Assembly (NCBI GenBank): GCA_959602365.1
Contig: CAUGSS010000001.1
Location: 1 to 64,000 of the forward strand
DNA from: an uncultured Eubacteriales bacterium
Lineage (GTDB): Bacteria; Bacillota; Clostridia; Oscillospirales; Oscillospiraceae
DNA length: 64,000 bases
Direction: 5' to 3'
In this document: one piece after another, positions 18,790 to 27,587 of the stretch
Layout: the number at the start of each line of letters is the position of its first letter
How positions within the stretch are numbered: position 1 is the stretch's first letter
Made by a program: the position numbers and the translations under genes
Notes under the pieces: model-generated
Told to the model about the DNA's origin: nothing
Seen by the model: only the letters and a program-made list of their open reading frames with translations
The model's database searches: none

Positions 18790-20145
18790 TTACTCCAGTA
18801 TCTTGTCGATGCTGTCAATGCCCTTGAGGGTGGTGACAACGATCACGAAATCCCCGGGCATCAAGCAGTCCTGACCGGCGGGGACAATAATCTGCTTGTT
18901 GCGGATGATGATGCCGATCAGCACCCCTTTGCGGATGCGCATGCTGGACAGGGTCTGGTTGGTCACAATGCTCTGTTCCTTGAGCCGGAAGGCCAGCGCC
19001 TCCACCTGATTGTCCGCCAGCATATGCACCGCCTCCACATCGCTGTCCGGGGAGGGGCGCAGGGCCCGGGCATAGTGGAGGATGGTCTCCGCCGTCAGAT
19101 GCATCGGCGAGATCACGCTGCCCACCGGAATCTGATTGATGACGCTGTTGAAATTGGCCTTGTTGACTTTGGTGATCAGCTTGGCGTGGGGGTTGACCTG
19201 ATTGGCATACAGGGCCAGCATGATGTTCTCCTCGTCGAAGTTGGTCAGGGAGACCACGGCGTCGGTGTTCTCAATCCCCTCTTCCAGCAGCAGCTGTTCG
19301 TTGGAGGCGTTGCCGAAGATGATGCTGGCCTTGGGCAGCAGTTCGCTGAGTTCCTCGCAGCGCTCCCTGCGGCTTTCGATGATGGTCACATGGATGCGGG
19401 ACTGAATCAGCCGCCGGGCCAGATAATATGCCACGGTGCCGCCGCCGATGATCATCACATGCCGGATGGGCCGGGCCTGGATGCCCACCCGCCGGAAGGT
19501 GTCGCCCATGTGCTCCGAGGGGACGATAAAGGAGATGCAGTCCCCCTGGTGGAGCACCGTGCGCCCGTCCGGGATAATGACCTTGTCCTGGGATTCCACG
19601 ATGGCGACCAGCAGGGGGAAGTGGCACTCGCCGGAGAGCTGAATCAGGTTTTTGCCGTCCCAGGAGGAGTGCTCCGGAATGACCAGCGTGGGCATGTGGA
19701 CCCGCCCTTTGGCAAAGGTGTTCAGCTCAATGGCGGAGGGGCAGCGGATTAAGTGGTAGATGTAGTTGGCCGCGGCCAACTCCGGGTTGATGGCCAGGGC
19801 CAGCCCCAGCTCGTCTTTGATGAAGTCAATCTCCTGATAGTATTCCGGATTGCGCACCCGGGCCACGGTCCGGCAGTTGCCGGCCTTTTTGGCAATCAGG
19901 CAGCACAGCAGGTTGACTTCGTCCCGGTTGGTAACGGCGATCAGAATGTCGCAGTCCTTCACGCCCGCGTCCAGCAGGGTGCGGTAGCTGCTGCCGTTGC
20001 CCTTGACGGCGCTGACATCCAGCGCGGACAGCCGGGAGATGGCGTCGTCATTGTTGTCGATGGCGGCGACCGCGTGGCCTTCGGTGCTCAAGGTTTCGGC
20101 CAGAGTATAGCCCACCTTGCCGCAGCCGACGACGATGATTTTCAT
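18790..20145 (-). CDS. trkA: Trk potassium transport regulator TrkA
   Basis: 451 residues with two RCK-N / RCK-C units in tandem. Each RCK-N has a Rossmann nucleotide loop: GCGKVGYTLAETL at residue 6 and GGGTVAYYLARRL near 230, each followed by the acidic ribose-binding region. As the cytosolic gating ring it binds NAD(H) or ATP and opens TrkH. It is first in the trkA-trkH operon. Two tandem units match the TrkA rather than the one-unit KtrA architecture. Confidence 0.95.
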   Translation of the reverse strand: MKIIVVGCGKVGYTLAETLSTEGHAVAAIDNNDDAISRLSALDVSAVKGNGSSYRTLLDAGVKDCDILIAVTNRDEVNLLCCLIAKKAGNCRTVARVRNPEYYQEIDFIKDELGLALAINPELAAANYIYHLIRCPSAIELNTFAKGRVHMPTLVIPEHSSWDGKNLIQLSGECHFPLLVAIVESQDKVIIPDGRTVLHQGDCISFIVPSEHMGDTFRRVGIQARPIRHVMIIGGGTVAYYLARRLIQSRIHVTIIESRRERCEELSELLPKASIIFGNASNEQLLLEEGIENTDAVVSLTNFDEENIMLALYANQVNPHAKLITKVNKANFNSVINQIPVGSVISPMHLTAETILHYARALRPSPDSDVEAVHMLADNQVEALAFRLKEQSIVTNQTLSSMRIRKGVLIGIIIRNKQIIVPAGQDCLMPGDFVIVVTTLKGIDSIDKILE

Positions 20146-20191
20146 AACTTGCGCTTCACGCTCCTAACAAGAGATGGCAGGAAGGCAGAGC

Positions 20192-21139
20192 TCACAGATT
20201 CAGCAGCGCGGCGCCAATAATACCCGCGTCGTTGCCCAGGCTGGCAGAGATCAGCTTGGGGGGCTCAATATACTGGGAGGCATAGCAATATTTTTTCAGC
20301 TTTTTCCGCAGCGGGACCAGCAGGGTCTCTCCCTGATTGCCCACGCCGCCGCCGATGATGACCGCATGGGGGCGGAACAGGTTGACGATGCCGCCGATGC
20401 CCGCGGCCAGATACTCCTGGTACTGATCCAGCACCGCCCTGGCTACCGGGTCACCCAGGGCGGCGGCGTCAAAGGGGGTCTTGGCGGTGACCTGCTCCAC
20501 GCTCTCCACCTGATCCCAGAGGGCGCTGTCCCGGTGGGTGATCATGGCCTCCCGGGTCTGCCGGATCAGGGCGGTGGCGGAGGCATAGACCTCAAAGCAG
20601 CCCCGGCTGCCGCAGCCGCAGGGGATACCGCCGGCCACCAGGGTGAAGTGGCCGGGCTCAATGCCCACCCCGGACAGGCCGGTGAACAGCTTCCGGTGGG
20701 AGACCAGGCCGCCCCCCACGCCGGTGCCCAGGGTGATCATCAGGGCGCTCTCGTACTCCTTGGCGCAGCCCGCCACCGTTTCGCCCAGGGCGGCACAGTC
20801 GGCGTCGTTGCCCAGGTGGACGGGCAGCCCCAGCCTCCGGGACAGCATGTCGGAGAGGGGCAGGTTGCGCCAGTCCAGATTGCTGGTGAACAAGACCATG
20901 CCCTCCGCGTCGTTTACGGCGCCGGGGACGCCGACGCCGACAGCGTCGATCTGCGCGGGGGAGAACCCCGATCCGGCCAGGCACTGCTGTGCCGCCCGGG
21001 CCATGTCCGCCACAATCTCCTCCGCCGGCCGGCTGGCGCCGGTGGGCACGCTGGTCTTGCAGAGCAGCGCGCCGTCCTCAGAGACTACGCCTGCGGCGAT
21101 GTTGGTGCCGCCCAGGTCAATGCCGATAAAGTGCCGCAC
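20192..21139 (-). CDS. glcK: ROK-family glucokinase
   Basis: 315 residues. It has the phosphate motif DLGGTNIAAGVV, the catalytic region LGNDADCAALGE, the ROK signature with TLGTGVGGGLV, and the zinc motif GH...CGCGSRGC typical of ROK kinases. It phosphorylates glucose, and possibly other hexoses, with ATP. It starts 6 bp after the stop of the ABC-F gene and is probably co-transcribed with it and with trkA-trkH. Confidence 0.92.
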   Translation of the reverse strand: MRHFIGIDLGGTNIAAGVVSEDGALLCKTSVPTGASRPAEEIVADMARAAQQCLAGSGFSPAQIDAVGVGVPGAVNDAEGMVLFTSNLDWRNLPLSDMLSRRLGLPVHLGNDADCAALGETVAGCAKEYESALMITLGTGVGGGLVSHRKLFTGLSGVGIEPGHFTLVAGGIPCGCGSRGCFEVYASATALIRQTREAMITHRDSALWDQVESVEQVTAKTPFDAAALGDPVARAVLDQYQEYLAAGIGGIVNLFRPHAVIIGGGVGNQGETLLVPLRKKLKKYCYASQYIEPPKLISASLGNDAGIIGAALLNL

Positions 21140-21145
21140 AGGCCA

Positions 21146-22747
21146 TCACCCTTTCTGCTCGCTGAGATAGGCGAGGTATTCGTCATAGCCGGTCTTACGG
21201 TCGATGAGTTTTCCGTCGGGCGTGAAATCGAAGACCCGGTTGCACACCGAGGAGATCATCTGATGGTCGTGGGAGGCCAGCAGGATGTTGCATTTGACGT
21301 CCATCAGGCCGTTGTTCAGGGCGGCAATGGACTCCAGATCCAGGTGGTTGGTGGGCTGGTCCAGCAACAGCACGTTGGCGCCGGAGAGCATCATCCGGGA
21401 GAGCATGCACCGCACCTTTTCCCCGCCGGAGAGCACTTTGACCGGCTTGTAGACGTCCTCCCCGGAGAACAGCATCCGGCCCAGGAAGCCCCGCAGATAG
21501 GTTTCGTCCTTATTTTCGGAGTACTGGCGCAGCCAGTCCACCAGGTTCAGGTCCACCCCGTTGAAGAAGGGGGAGTTGTCCTTGGGGAAGTAGGACTGGC
21601 TTGCGGTGACGCCCCACTTTACCGTGCCCTCGTCGGGCTCCAGCTCACCCATCAGAATGCGGAAGAGGGTGGTGTGGGCCAGCTCGTTGTCCCCCACCAG
21701 GGCAATTTTGTCGTCGTGCTCCACGGAAAAGGTGACGTGATCCAGCACCTTGACTCCGTCGATGGTCTTGCTCAGGTCGGTGACGAACAGGATGTCCTTG
21801 CCCACCTCCCGGTCGGGCTTGAAGCCGACCCAGGGGTAGCGCCGGGAGGATGCGGGCATCTCCTCCACCGTCAGCTTATCCAGCAGCTTGCGGCGGGCGG
21901 TGGCCTGCTTGCTCTTGGACTTGTTGGCGGAGAAGCGGGCGATGAAGGACTGAAGCTCCTTGATTTTTTCCTCGTTGCGCTTGTTCTGGTTTTTGATCAG
22001 GTTCTGCACCAGCTGGGAGGACTCATACCAGAAGTCATAATTGCCCACATACATTTTTATCTTATTATAGTCGATGTCCACGATGTGGGTGCAGATGGTG
22101 TTCAGAAAATGGCGGTCGTGGCTGACGACGATGACCGTGCCGTCGAAATCCAGCAGGAAGTCCTCCAGCCAGTTGACGGCGTTGATGTCCAGGTTGTTGG
22201 TGGGCTCGTCCATCATCAGGATGTCCGGGTTGCCGAACAGGGCCTGGGCCAGCAGCACCTTGACCTTCAGCCGGCCGTCCAGGTCATGCATCAGCTCATA
22301 GTGGTGGTCGGTGGAAACCCCGAGCCCCTGGAGAATGCGGCTGGCGTCGGATTCGGCCTCCCAGCCCCCCAGCTCGGCGTACTCCTCCGCCAGCTCGCTG
22401 GCCCGGATGCCGTCCTCATCGGTCATGTCCTCTTTTTCGTAGAGGGCATTCATCTCCTTCCCCACGTCGTAGAGGTGGCGGTTGCCCATGATGACGGTGT
22501 CCAGCACCGTGTACTGGTCGAACAGAAACTGATCCTGCTTCAGGATGGACATGCGCACATTGGGCAGAATGTCCACCGTGCCGGTGGTGGACTCCAGTTC
22601 CCCGGACAGGATTTTGAGGAACGTGGACTTGCCGGCGCCGTTGGCACCGATGATGCCATAGCAGTTCCCCCGCAGAAACTGCAGGTTGACGTCGGTGAAC
22701 AGCGGCGTGCCGCTGTATTGCAAGCTTAAATTGGAAACAGTGATCAT
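21146..22747 (-). CDS. ABC-F family ATPase with an altered second Walker A
   Basis: 533 residues with two ABC domains joined by a charged linker (about 245-305, KNQNKRNEEKIKELQ) and no membrane segments, which makes it an ABC-F ribosome-associated ATPase; it looks most like the YkpA/YbiT branch. Domain 1 is intact (GANGAGKSTF, MMDEPTNNLD). In domain 2 the P-loop reads VGDNELAHTTL, so the Walker A lysine is His, while LLLDQPTNHLD has Gln in place of the catalytic Glu. Domain 2 may therefore bind but not hydrolyse ATP. The function on the ribosome is inferred from the family. Confidence 0.9.
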   Translation of the reverse strand: MITVSNLSLQYSGTPLFTDVNLQFLRGNCYGIIGANGAGKSTFLKILSGELESTTGTVDILPNVRMSILKQDQFLFDQYTVLDTVIMGNRHLYDVGKEMNALYEKEDMTDEDGIRASELAEEYAELGGWEAESDASRILQGLGVSTDHHYELMHDLDGRLKVKVLLAQALFGNPDILMMDEPTNNLDINAVNWLEDFLLDFDGTVIVVSHDRHFLNTICTHIVDIDYNKIKMYVGNYDFWYESSQLVQNLIKNQNKRNEEKIKELQSFIARFSANKSKSKQATARRKLLDKLTVEEMPASSRRYPWVGFKPDREVGKDILFVTDLSKTIDGVKVLDHVTFSVEHDDKIALVGDNELAHTTLFRILMGELEPDEGTVKWGVTASQSYFPKDNSPFFNGVDLNLVDWLRQYSENKDETYLRGFLGRMLFSGEDVYKPVKVLSGGEKVRCMLSRMMLSGANVLLLDQPTNHLDLESIAALNNGLMDVKCNILLASHDHQMISSVCNRVFDFTPDGKLIDRKTGYDEYLAYLSEQKG

Positions 22748-22780
22748 AGATGATACCTCTCAAATGAACAAATCATACTG

Positions 22781-22808
22781 ATTATAACAGAAAAAAAACG
22801 GAATGCAA
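22781..22808 (-). promoter_or_regulatory. Promoter of the ABC-F operon
   Basis: On the minus strand TTGCAT, 16-nt spacer, TATAAT. The -35 overlaps the palindrome TGCAATATTGCA (22804-22815). Confidence 0.7.
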
Positions 22809-22860
22809 TATTGCACAAAGATTCCTGGAGATTCCAAGCAGATTCGTCATTAAATTGTAA

Positions 22861-22889
22861 TTGCATTTGTAGGGAATGCAGGCTATAAT
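22861..22889 (+). promoter_or_regulatory. Promoter of the VanW gene
   Basis: TTGCAT, 17-nt spacer, TATAAT, 70 nt before the ATG. Confidence 0.75.
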
Positions 22890-22958
22890 TTAGCGCAGAA
22901 TAGGTTCGAGCCGTATCGACTGCTGTCGATCGGCATCATAATAAAGAGGAAATCGACT

Positions 22959-24653
22959 ATGGCAACAAGAACAGCTGATACGGAGAAACAGGGCGTTTAC
23001 AACCCCCGGGTAAAAGTGCTTCTGGTTATCTTGGGGATTGTCGTGCTTTTGGCGGCGGCCTATTGTGTGCTCTGTCTTGTGGCCGGGAGGGGAGACACCT
23101 TCCGGGCCAATATCACGGTCAACGGCTATGATCTGGGGGGGCTGACCCAGGAGGAGGCCCGGGAGCAGCTGCACAGCAGCCTGGACGGCGTCACCCAGGT
23201 CAACGGCCAGGAGTGCGCGTTGATCCAGCTGGATCCGGAGGTGGAGGGAGTGGAACCCTTCACCGTGGATCTGAGTGCCGCGCTGAGCTATGACATCGAG
23301 GGCTGCGTGGAGCAGGCCTGGCAGGACGATCACGGCGGCATGTTCCTGACCCGGGGGTTCCGCTACCTCTCCACCCTGATCCGCGGCCGGGACTATACCA
23401 TTTATCCCCGGGCCACCGATGCCGACCAGGTGAAGCAGGCTCTGGAGGCCTGCGGCGTGCTGGATATGAACACCACGGTACAGACCAGCTACACCCTGAC
23501 CGAGGAGACCATTGACTTCACCATGGGCACCAGCGGCGTCTCGGTGGATGAGCAGGCTCTGGCCCAGCAGATTATGGAGCGCACCGCGGCTGGAAACTTT
23601 GAGGCCATCAGCTGCCCGCTGGTGGAGAGCGACCCGGATCCGGTGGATGTGCAGGCGGTGCACGACACTGTCTATGCCGAACCCGCCAATGCCACCCTGG
23701 ACGTGGCGGAGGATTACAGCTATACCGTGGTGCCCTCGGTACAGGGCATTGATTTTGACGTCAGCCAGGCGGAGCAGATGATTTCCTCTGCCCAGCAGGG
23801 CGAGACGGTCAGTGTTCCGCTGAACCGGCAGGATCCCTCCATAGACACCGCCACCCTGGAGGCGGGACTGTTCCGGGATGTGCTGGGAGAGTATACCACC
23901 AAGGTCTCCGGCACCTCTGCCCGCCGGTCCAACGTACAGCTGTCCGGCGAGAAGTGCAACGGCGTCATTCTGCTCCCGGGAGAGGTCTTTGACTATAACG
24001 CGGTGGTGGGCGAGCGCACCGCTGAGGCGGGATTCCAGGCGGCCACGGCCTATTCCAACGGCGAGAGCGTCCTGGAGCTGGGCGGCGGAGTCTGTCAGAC
24101 CTCCAGCACCCTCTACTGTGCCGCCCTGTATGCCAATCTGGAGATTGTGGAGCGGACGAACCACTCCTATGTCTCCAGCTATGTGCCCATCGGCATGGAT
24201 GCCACGGTGTCCTGGGGCGGGCCGGAGTTCAAGTTCAAGAACAACACCGACTATCCGATCAAGATTGTGGCGACCTATGAGAACAACCGGCAGACGTTCC
24301 AGATCCTGGGCACAAAAGTCTCCGACTTTACTGTGGAGATCACCACCTCCACGCTGAGCGTCATCAGCCCCACGGTGCGTGAAGTGCCTGACGCCACGCT
24401 GGCGGCAGGGACCACGGTGGTGGAGGACAAGGGCCACACCGGCTACAAGGTTCAGAGCTATCGCCACGTCTATGATGGAAACGGCAATCTGATCAGCGAG
24501 GGGGAGGAGGCTTACAGCTCCTATCGGATGACCGAAAAGGTGGTCCGGGTGGGCACTATGGTGGCCCCCGCGCCGGAGGAGCCTGCACCGGAGACCCCGG
24601 CGGCAGAGCAACCGGCTGCGGAGACCCCTGCCGCAGGCACCCCGGCGGCCTGA
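22959..24653 (+). CDS. VanW-family membrane-anchored cell-wall protein
   Basis: 564 residues. One N-terminal membrane helix (about 20-45) is followed by peptidoglycan-binding-like repeats of the PG_binding_4 type (NGYDLGGLTQEEAREQL and a second copy near 250), then the VanW domain (about 315-460) with GVILLPGEVFDYN, ELGGGVCQTSSTLY and TNHSYVSSYVPIGMDATVSW. A G5-like strand-rich segment and an acidic Pro-Ala tail end the protein. VanW domains occur in vancomycin clusters and many Clostridia; the activity is unknown. It is likely exported and wall-associated. Confidence 0.88.
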   Translation: MATRTADTEKQGVYNPRVKVLLVILGIVVLLAAAYCVLCLVAGRGDTFRANITVNGYDLGGLTQEEAREQLHSSLDGVTQVNGQECALIQLDPEVEGVEPFTVDLSAALSYDIEGCVEQAWQDDHGGMFLTRGFRYLSTLIRGRDYTIYPRATDADQVKQALEACGVLDMNTTVQTSYTLTEETIDFTMGTSGVSVDEQALAQQIMERTAAGNFEAISCPLVESDPDPVDVQAVHDTVYAEPANATLDVAEDYSYTVVPSVQGIDFDVSQAEQMISSAQQGETVSVPLNRQDPSIDTATLEAGLFRDVLGEYTTKVSGTSARRSNVQLSGEKCNGVILLPGEVFDYNAVVGERTAEAGFQAATAYSNGESVLELGGGVCQTSSTLYCAALYANLEIVERTNHSYVSSYVPIGMDATVSWGGPEFKFKNNTDYPIKIVATYENNRQTFQILGTKVSDFTVEITTSTLSVISPTVREVPDATLAAGTTVVEDKGHTGYKVQSYRHVYDGNGNLISEGEEAYSSYRMTEKVVRVGTMVAPAPEEPAPETPAAEQPAAETPAAGTPAA

Positions 24654-24688
24654 TCTCTGCTTCCGTATACCCAACAGATGGATAAGAG

Positions 24689-24720
24689 AAATTCCCGCAC
24701 ATCTGATTGTGCGGGAATTT
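24689..24720 (+). terminator. Terminator after the VanW gene
   Basis: Perfect 12-bp arms AAATTCCCGCAC and GTGCGGGAATTT around an 8-nt loop; the second arm supplies the T-run. Confidence 0.8.
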
Positions 24721-24735
24721 TATGGAGAACATGCG

Positions 24736-25416
24736 ATGTTTCAAGGTTTTTCAGAGCAAACCATTGATTTTTTGTGGGGCATCCGCCTCAACAATCACCG
24801 GGAGTGGTTCCTGGAGCACAAGCAGGAGTACCTGGACCACGTCTATAACCCGCTGAAGGAGCTGGGCAGAGAGCTGATAGAGGCCATGGAAGCGGAGATG
24901 CCTGAGGATGGACTCCAGCTCAAGGTGACCCGCATCTACCGGGATGTCCGGCGGGTCAAATATGGCGGCCTCTATAAGGACCATCTCTGGCTGGCGCTGC
25001 GCCACCCCGGAGAGGAGGAGGCGGGCCGCCCCTGCTTTTATTTTGAGATCTACCCCGAGGGCTATGAGTATGGCATGGGCTATTACTGCCCCCGGCCGGT
25101 GCAGATGGAGCAGTACCGCCGCCGCATCCGCCGGGATCCGAAGCCGCTGGAACAGCTGGCCCGGAAATTGGAGGGACAGGAGCTGTTTCACCTGGAGGGG
25201 GAGGAGTACAAGCGCTCCAAAGGGGAGTGCCCCCAGCTGCTGAAGCCCTGGTTCAACCGGAAGAACATTACCCTTTGCACCTTCCGCCAGCCCGATGGGC
25301 GCATGACCACCCCGGAGCTCAGGGAGGATATCCTGGCCGGCTTCCGTTGGCTGAAGCCCTATTACCACTATTTTAAATCGCTGGAACTGGAGCCGCCGGT
25401 CACGGACCGGTTCTGA
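24736..25416 (+). CDS. DUF2461 family protein
   Basis: 226 residues starting at ATG 24736 (MFQGFSEQTIDFLWGI), with GGAGAA upstream. It matches the DUF2461 pattern: FL..L..NN.REWF, then a central KVTRIYRDVRRVKYGGLYKDHLWL region, and acidic and aromatic motifs in YFEIYPEGYEYGMGYY. Soluble, no membrane segments. No biochemical function is established for the family. A terminator upstream and one downstream make it a single-gene unit. Confidence 0.85.
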   Translation: MFQGFSEQTIDFLWGIRLNNHREWFLEHKQEYLDHVYNPLKELGRELIEAMEAEMPEDGLQLKVTRIYRDVRRVKYGGLYKDHLWLALRHPGEEEAGRPCFYFEIYPEGYEYGMGYYCPRPVQMEQYRRRIRRDPKPLEQLARKLEGQELFHLEGEEYKRSKGECPQLLKPWFNRKNITLCTFRQPDGRMTTPELREDILAGFRWLKPYYHYFKSLELEPPVTDRF

Positions 25417-25430
25417 GGTCAGACAAGATG

Positions 25431-25467
25431 AAGCGCCCGGACGTTCAACGTCCGGGCGCTTTTTTTG
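25431..25467. terminator. Bidirectional terminator between DUF2461 and transketolase genes
   Basis: Perfect arms AAGCGCCCGGACGT and ACGTCCGGGCGCTT, loop TCA, then a run of T. Confidence 0.93.
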
Positions 25468-25474
25468 TGTTTGC

Positions 25475-26413
25475 TTATTTGCAGAACGCTTCGGTGACTT
25501 CCACGATGTGTTCCGCGCACAGGCCGAACTGCTTGAGCAGGTCGGCGGCGGGGCCGGAGTGGCCGAACTCGTCGTTGACGCCAATGCGTTTGACGGGCAC
25601 CGGGCAGTGCTCCGCCACACAGGAGCTGACGGCCTCACCCAGACCGCCGATGATGGAGTGCTCCTCCACGGTGACGATTCTGCCGCAGTCCTTGGCGGCG
25701 GCCAGCACCAGGGCCTCGTCCAGAGGTTTGATGGTGCACATGTTGATGACCCGGGCGTGGATGCCCTTGGCGGCCAGGGCGCGTCCCGCCTCGGCGGCCT
25801 CGTTGACCATCAGGCCGGTGGCGATGATGGCCACGTCGCTGCCCTCCTGGAGCACTTCACCCTTGCCGATCTCGAACTTGTAGTCCTCGCCGTGGAAGAC
25901 GGGGCTGGCAAACCGGGAGAAGCGCATGTAGACCGGCCCCACATGCTGGGCGGCGGCCCGGACGGCGGCTTTCGCCTCCACGTCGTCGGAGGGGCACATG
26001 ACCACCATGCCGGGGATGGTGCGCATGACGGCGAAGTCCTCGTTGCACTGGTGGGAGGCGCCGTCCTCGCCCACGGAGATGCCGCCGTGGGTGGCGCCGA
26101 TCTTCACGTTCAGGTGGGGGTATCCCACGGTGTTGCGGATCTGCTCAAAGGCCCGGCCCGCGGCGAACATGGCGAAGGAGGAGGCGAAGGGGACAAAGCC
26201 CATGGTGCTCAGGCCCGCGGCCACGCCCACCATGTCGGCCTCGGCAATGCCGCAGTCGATGTGGCGTTCCGGGAATGCCTTTTTGAAAATGCTGGTCTTG
26301 GTGGCGCCGGCCAGGTCGGCGTCCAGCACCACCAGGTTGGGCATTTCGCTCCCCAGCTCGGTCAGCGCGTTGCCATAGCTTTCGCGGGTGGCGATTTTCT
26401 TCACGTCAGCCAT
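25475..26413 (-). CDS. Transketolase, C-terminal subunit
   Basis: 312 residues from the ATG at 26413. It contains the pyrimidine-binding domain (DADLAGATKTSIFKKAFPERHIDCGIAEADMVGVAAGLS, with the Glu that activates TPP) and the C-terminal transketolase domain (SDVAIIATGLMVNEAAEAG). It is the second half of a split transketolase; only one base separates its start from the stop of the N-terminal subunit gene. The pair moves two-carbon units in the non-oxidative pentose phosphate pathway. Confidence 0.95.
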   Translation of the reverse strand: MADVKKIATRESYGNALTELGSEMPNLVVLDADLAGATKTSIFKKAFPERHIDCGIAEADMVGVAAGLSTMGFVPFASSFAMFAAGRAFEQIRNTVGYPHLNVKIGATHGGISVGEDGASHQCNEDFAVMRTIPGMVVMCPSDDVEAKAAVRAAAQHVGPVYMRFSRFASPVFHGEDYKFEIGKGEVLQEGSDVAIIATGLMVNEAAEAGRALAAKGIHARVINMCTIKPLDEALVLAAAKDCGRIVTVEEHSIIGGLGEAVSSCVAEHCPVPVKRIGVNDEFGHSGPAADLLKQFGLCAEHIVEVTEAFCK

Positions 26414-26414
26414 C

Positions 26415-27260
26415 TTACTTCGCCTCCAGTTCTGCCAGCTGAGCCTTGAGCTCATTCATGGCGGTCTCATACTGCTCCGCATTGGGGGCGGAGCCGTGCC
26501 AGCTCACCTGATTCTCCATGTAGCTGACGCCCTTGCCCTTGACGGTCTTCATGATGATGGCGAAGGGCTTGCCCTTGACGGTCTTGGCCTTTTCAAAGGC
26601 GGCCTCGATCTGGTCGAAGTCATGGCCGTCGATCTCCATGGCCTCCAGGCCGAAGGCCTCCACCTTCTCCCGGATGGGGTAGGGGCTCATGACCTCAGCC
26701 ACCGGGCCGTCAATCTGAAGCCCGTTGTTGTCGATGATGACCACCAGGTTGTCCAGCTTGCGGTGGGCGGCGAACATCAGGGCCTCCCAGACCTGGCCCT
26801 CCTGAATCTCGCCGTCGCCCAGCAGGGTGTACACCCGCTCGCCGGTGCCCCGCAGCTTGGCGCCCAGGGCCATGCCGCAGGCGGTGGAGATGCCCTGGCC
26901 CAGAGAGCCGGTGGACATGTCGATGCCGGGCACAGTATTCATATTGGGGTGGCCCTGCAGCCGGCTGCCGATATGGCGCAGGGTGGACAGCTCGTCCACC
27001 GGGAAAAAGCCCTTCAGGGCCAGGGTGGCGTAGAGTCCGGGGGCGGTGTGTCCCTTGGAGAGGACAAACCGGTCCCGATGGTCGTCCCTCGGGTTCTGGG
27101 GATCCACCCGCATCTCCTTAAAATAGAGGTAGGTGAACAGGTCGGCGGCCGAGAGGCTGCCGCCGGGGTGGCCGGACTTGGCGCTGTAAACGCCCTGGAT
27201 CACGCCCATGCGGACTTTGCATGCGGTGATCTGGAGCTGCTTGCGCTCTGCTTCTGTCAT
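26415..27260 (-). CDS. Transketolase, N-terminal (TPP-binding) subunit
   Basis: 281 residues from ATG 27260, with AAGGAG upstream. The TPP/Mg motif begins LLGDGEIQEGQVWEAL and ends with IIDNN; the substrate-side His residues lie in SKGHTAPGLYA and SGHPGGSLS. The split arrangement is common in Clostridia. It is the first gene of a two-gene operon; the upstream open frame to 27353 is not protein-like. Confidence 0.95.
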   Translation of the reverse strand: MTEAERKQLQITACKVRMGVIQGVYSAKSGHPGGSLSAADLFTYLYFKEMRVDPQNPRDDHRDRFVLSKGHTAPGLYATLALKGFFPVDELSTLRHIGSRLQGHPNMNTVPGIDMSTGSLGQGISTACGMALGAKLRGTGERVYTLLGDGEIQEGQVWEALMFAAHRKLDNLVVIIDNNGLQIDGPVAEVMSPYPIREKVEAFGLEAMEIDGHDFDQIEAAFEKAKTVKGKPFAIIMKTVKGKGVSYMENQVSWHGSAPNAEQYETAMNELKAQLAELEAK

Positions 27261-27299
27261 AGGTTCCACGCTCCTTTTTAAAATGCTTTCGCATCTTGG

Positions 27300-27328
27300 A
27301 TTATAGCATCCCGGAGACGTTTTGTGAA
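27300..27328 (-). promoter_or_regulatory. Promoter of the split transketolase operon
   Basis: On the minus strand TTCACA, 17-nt spacer, TATAAT; leader about 45 nt. Confidence 0.7.
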
Positions 27329-27441
27329 TAGTGGAAACAGGTTTTTCCGGCAAAGAAAATTGTCCTGCGCCGCCCCTTTGGCAGACCGCTGTCCCGCGGC
27401 GTCCCGTACCGTGAGGGTCGGGAAAATCTAAAAAAAGAGAA

Positions 27442-27469
27442 TCCGTCAGAATTTGGATATTCTGACGGA
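27442..27469. repeat. Perfect 11-bp inverted repeat upstream of the recombinase gene
   Basis: TCCGTCAGAAT and ATTCTGACGGA flank TTGGAT. On the minus strand it is followed by TTCTCTTTTTTTAG, so it can act as a leftward terminator. Its inner halves CAGAA/TTCTG equal the half-sites of the inversion site at 28732-28746, so recombinase binding is also possible. Confidence 0.65.
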
Positions 27470-27587
27470 ACTTTATTTGTAAAAATTTTCATAAATTTTC
27501 CATAAAACGGTTTTGTTGTTTAATAAGTGTGGTAGTATTTGAGACATACTAAGGTGAAATACCGAGCACAGATCAGGAGGGATGCAC

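Larger units (their letters stand above)
27261..27587. other. Divergent intergenic region between transketolase and recombinase genes
   Basis: No gene seen. It contains the transketolase promoter, the hairpin at 27442-27469, AT-rich DNA with two near copies of AATTTTC(C)ATAAA at about 27484-27507, and a short inverted repeat TAGTAT/ATACTA (27533-27551) just before the recombinase gene. Confidence 0.6.
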
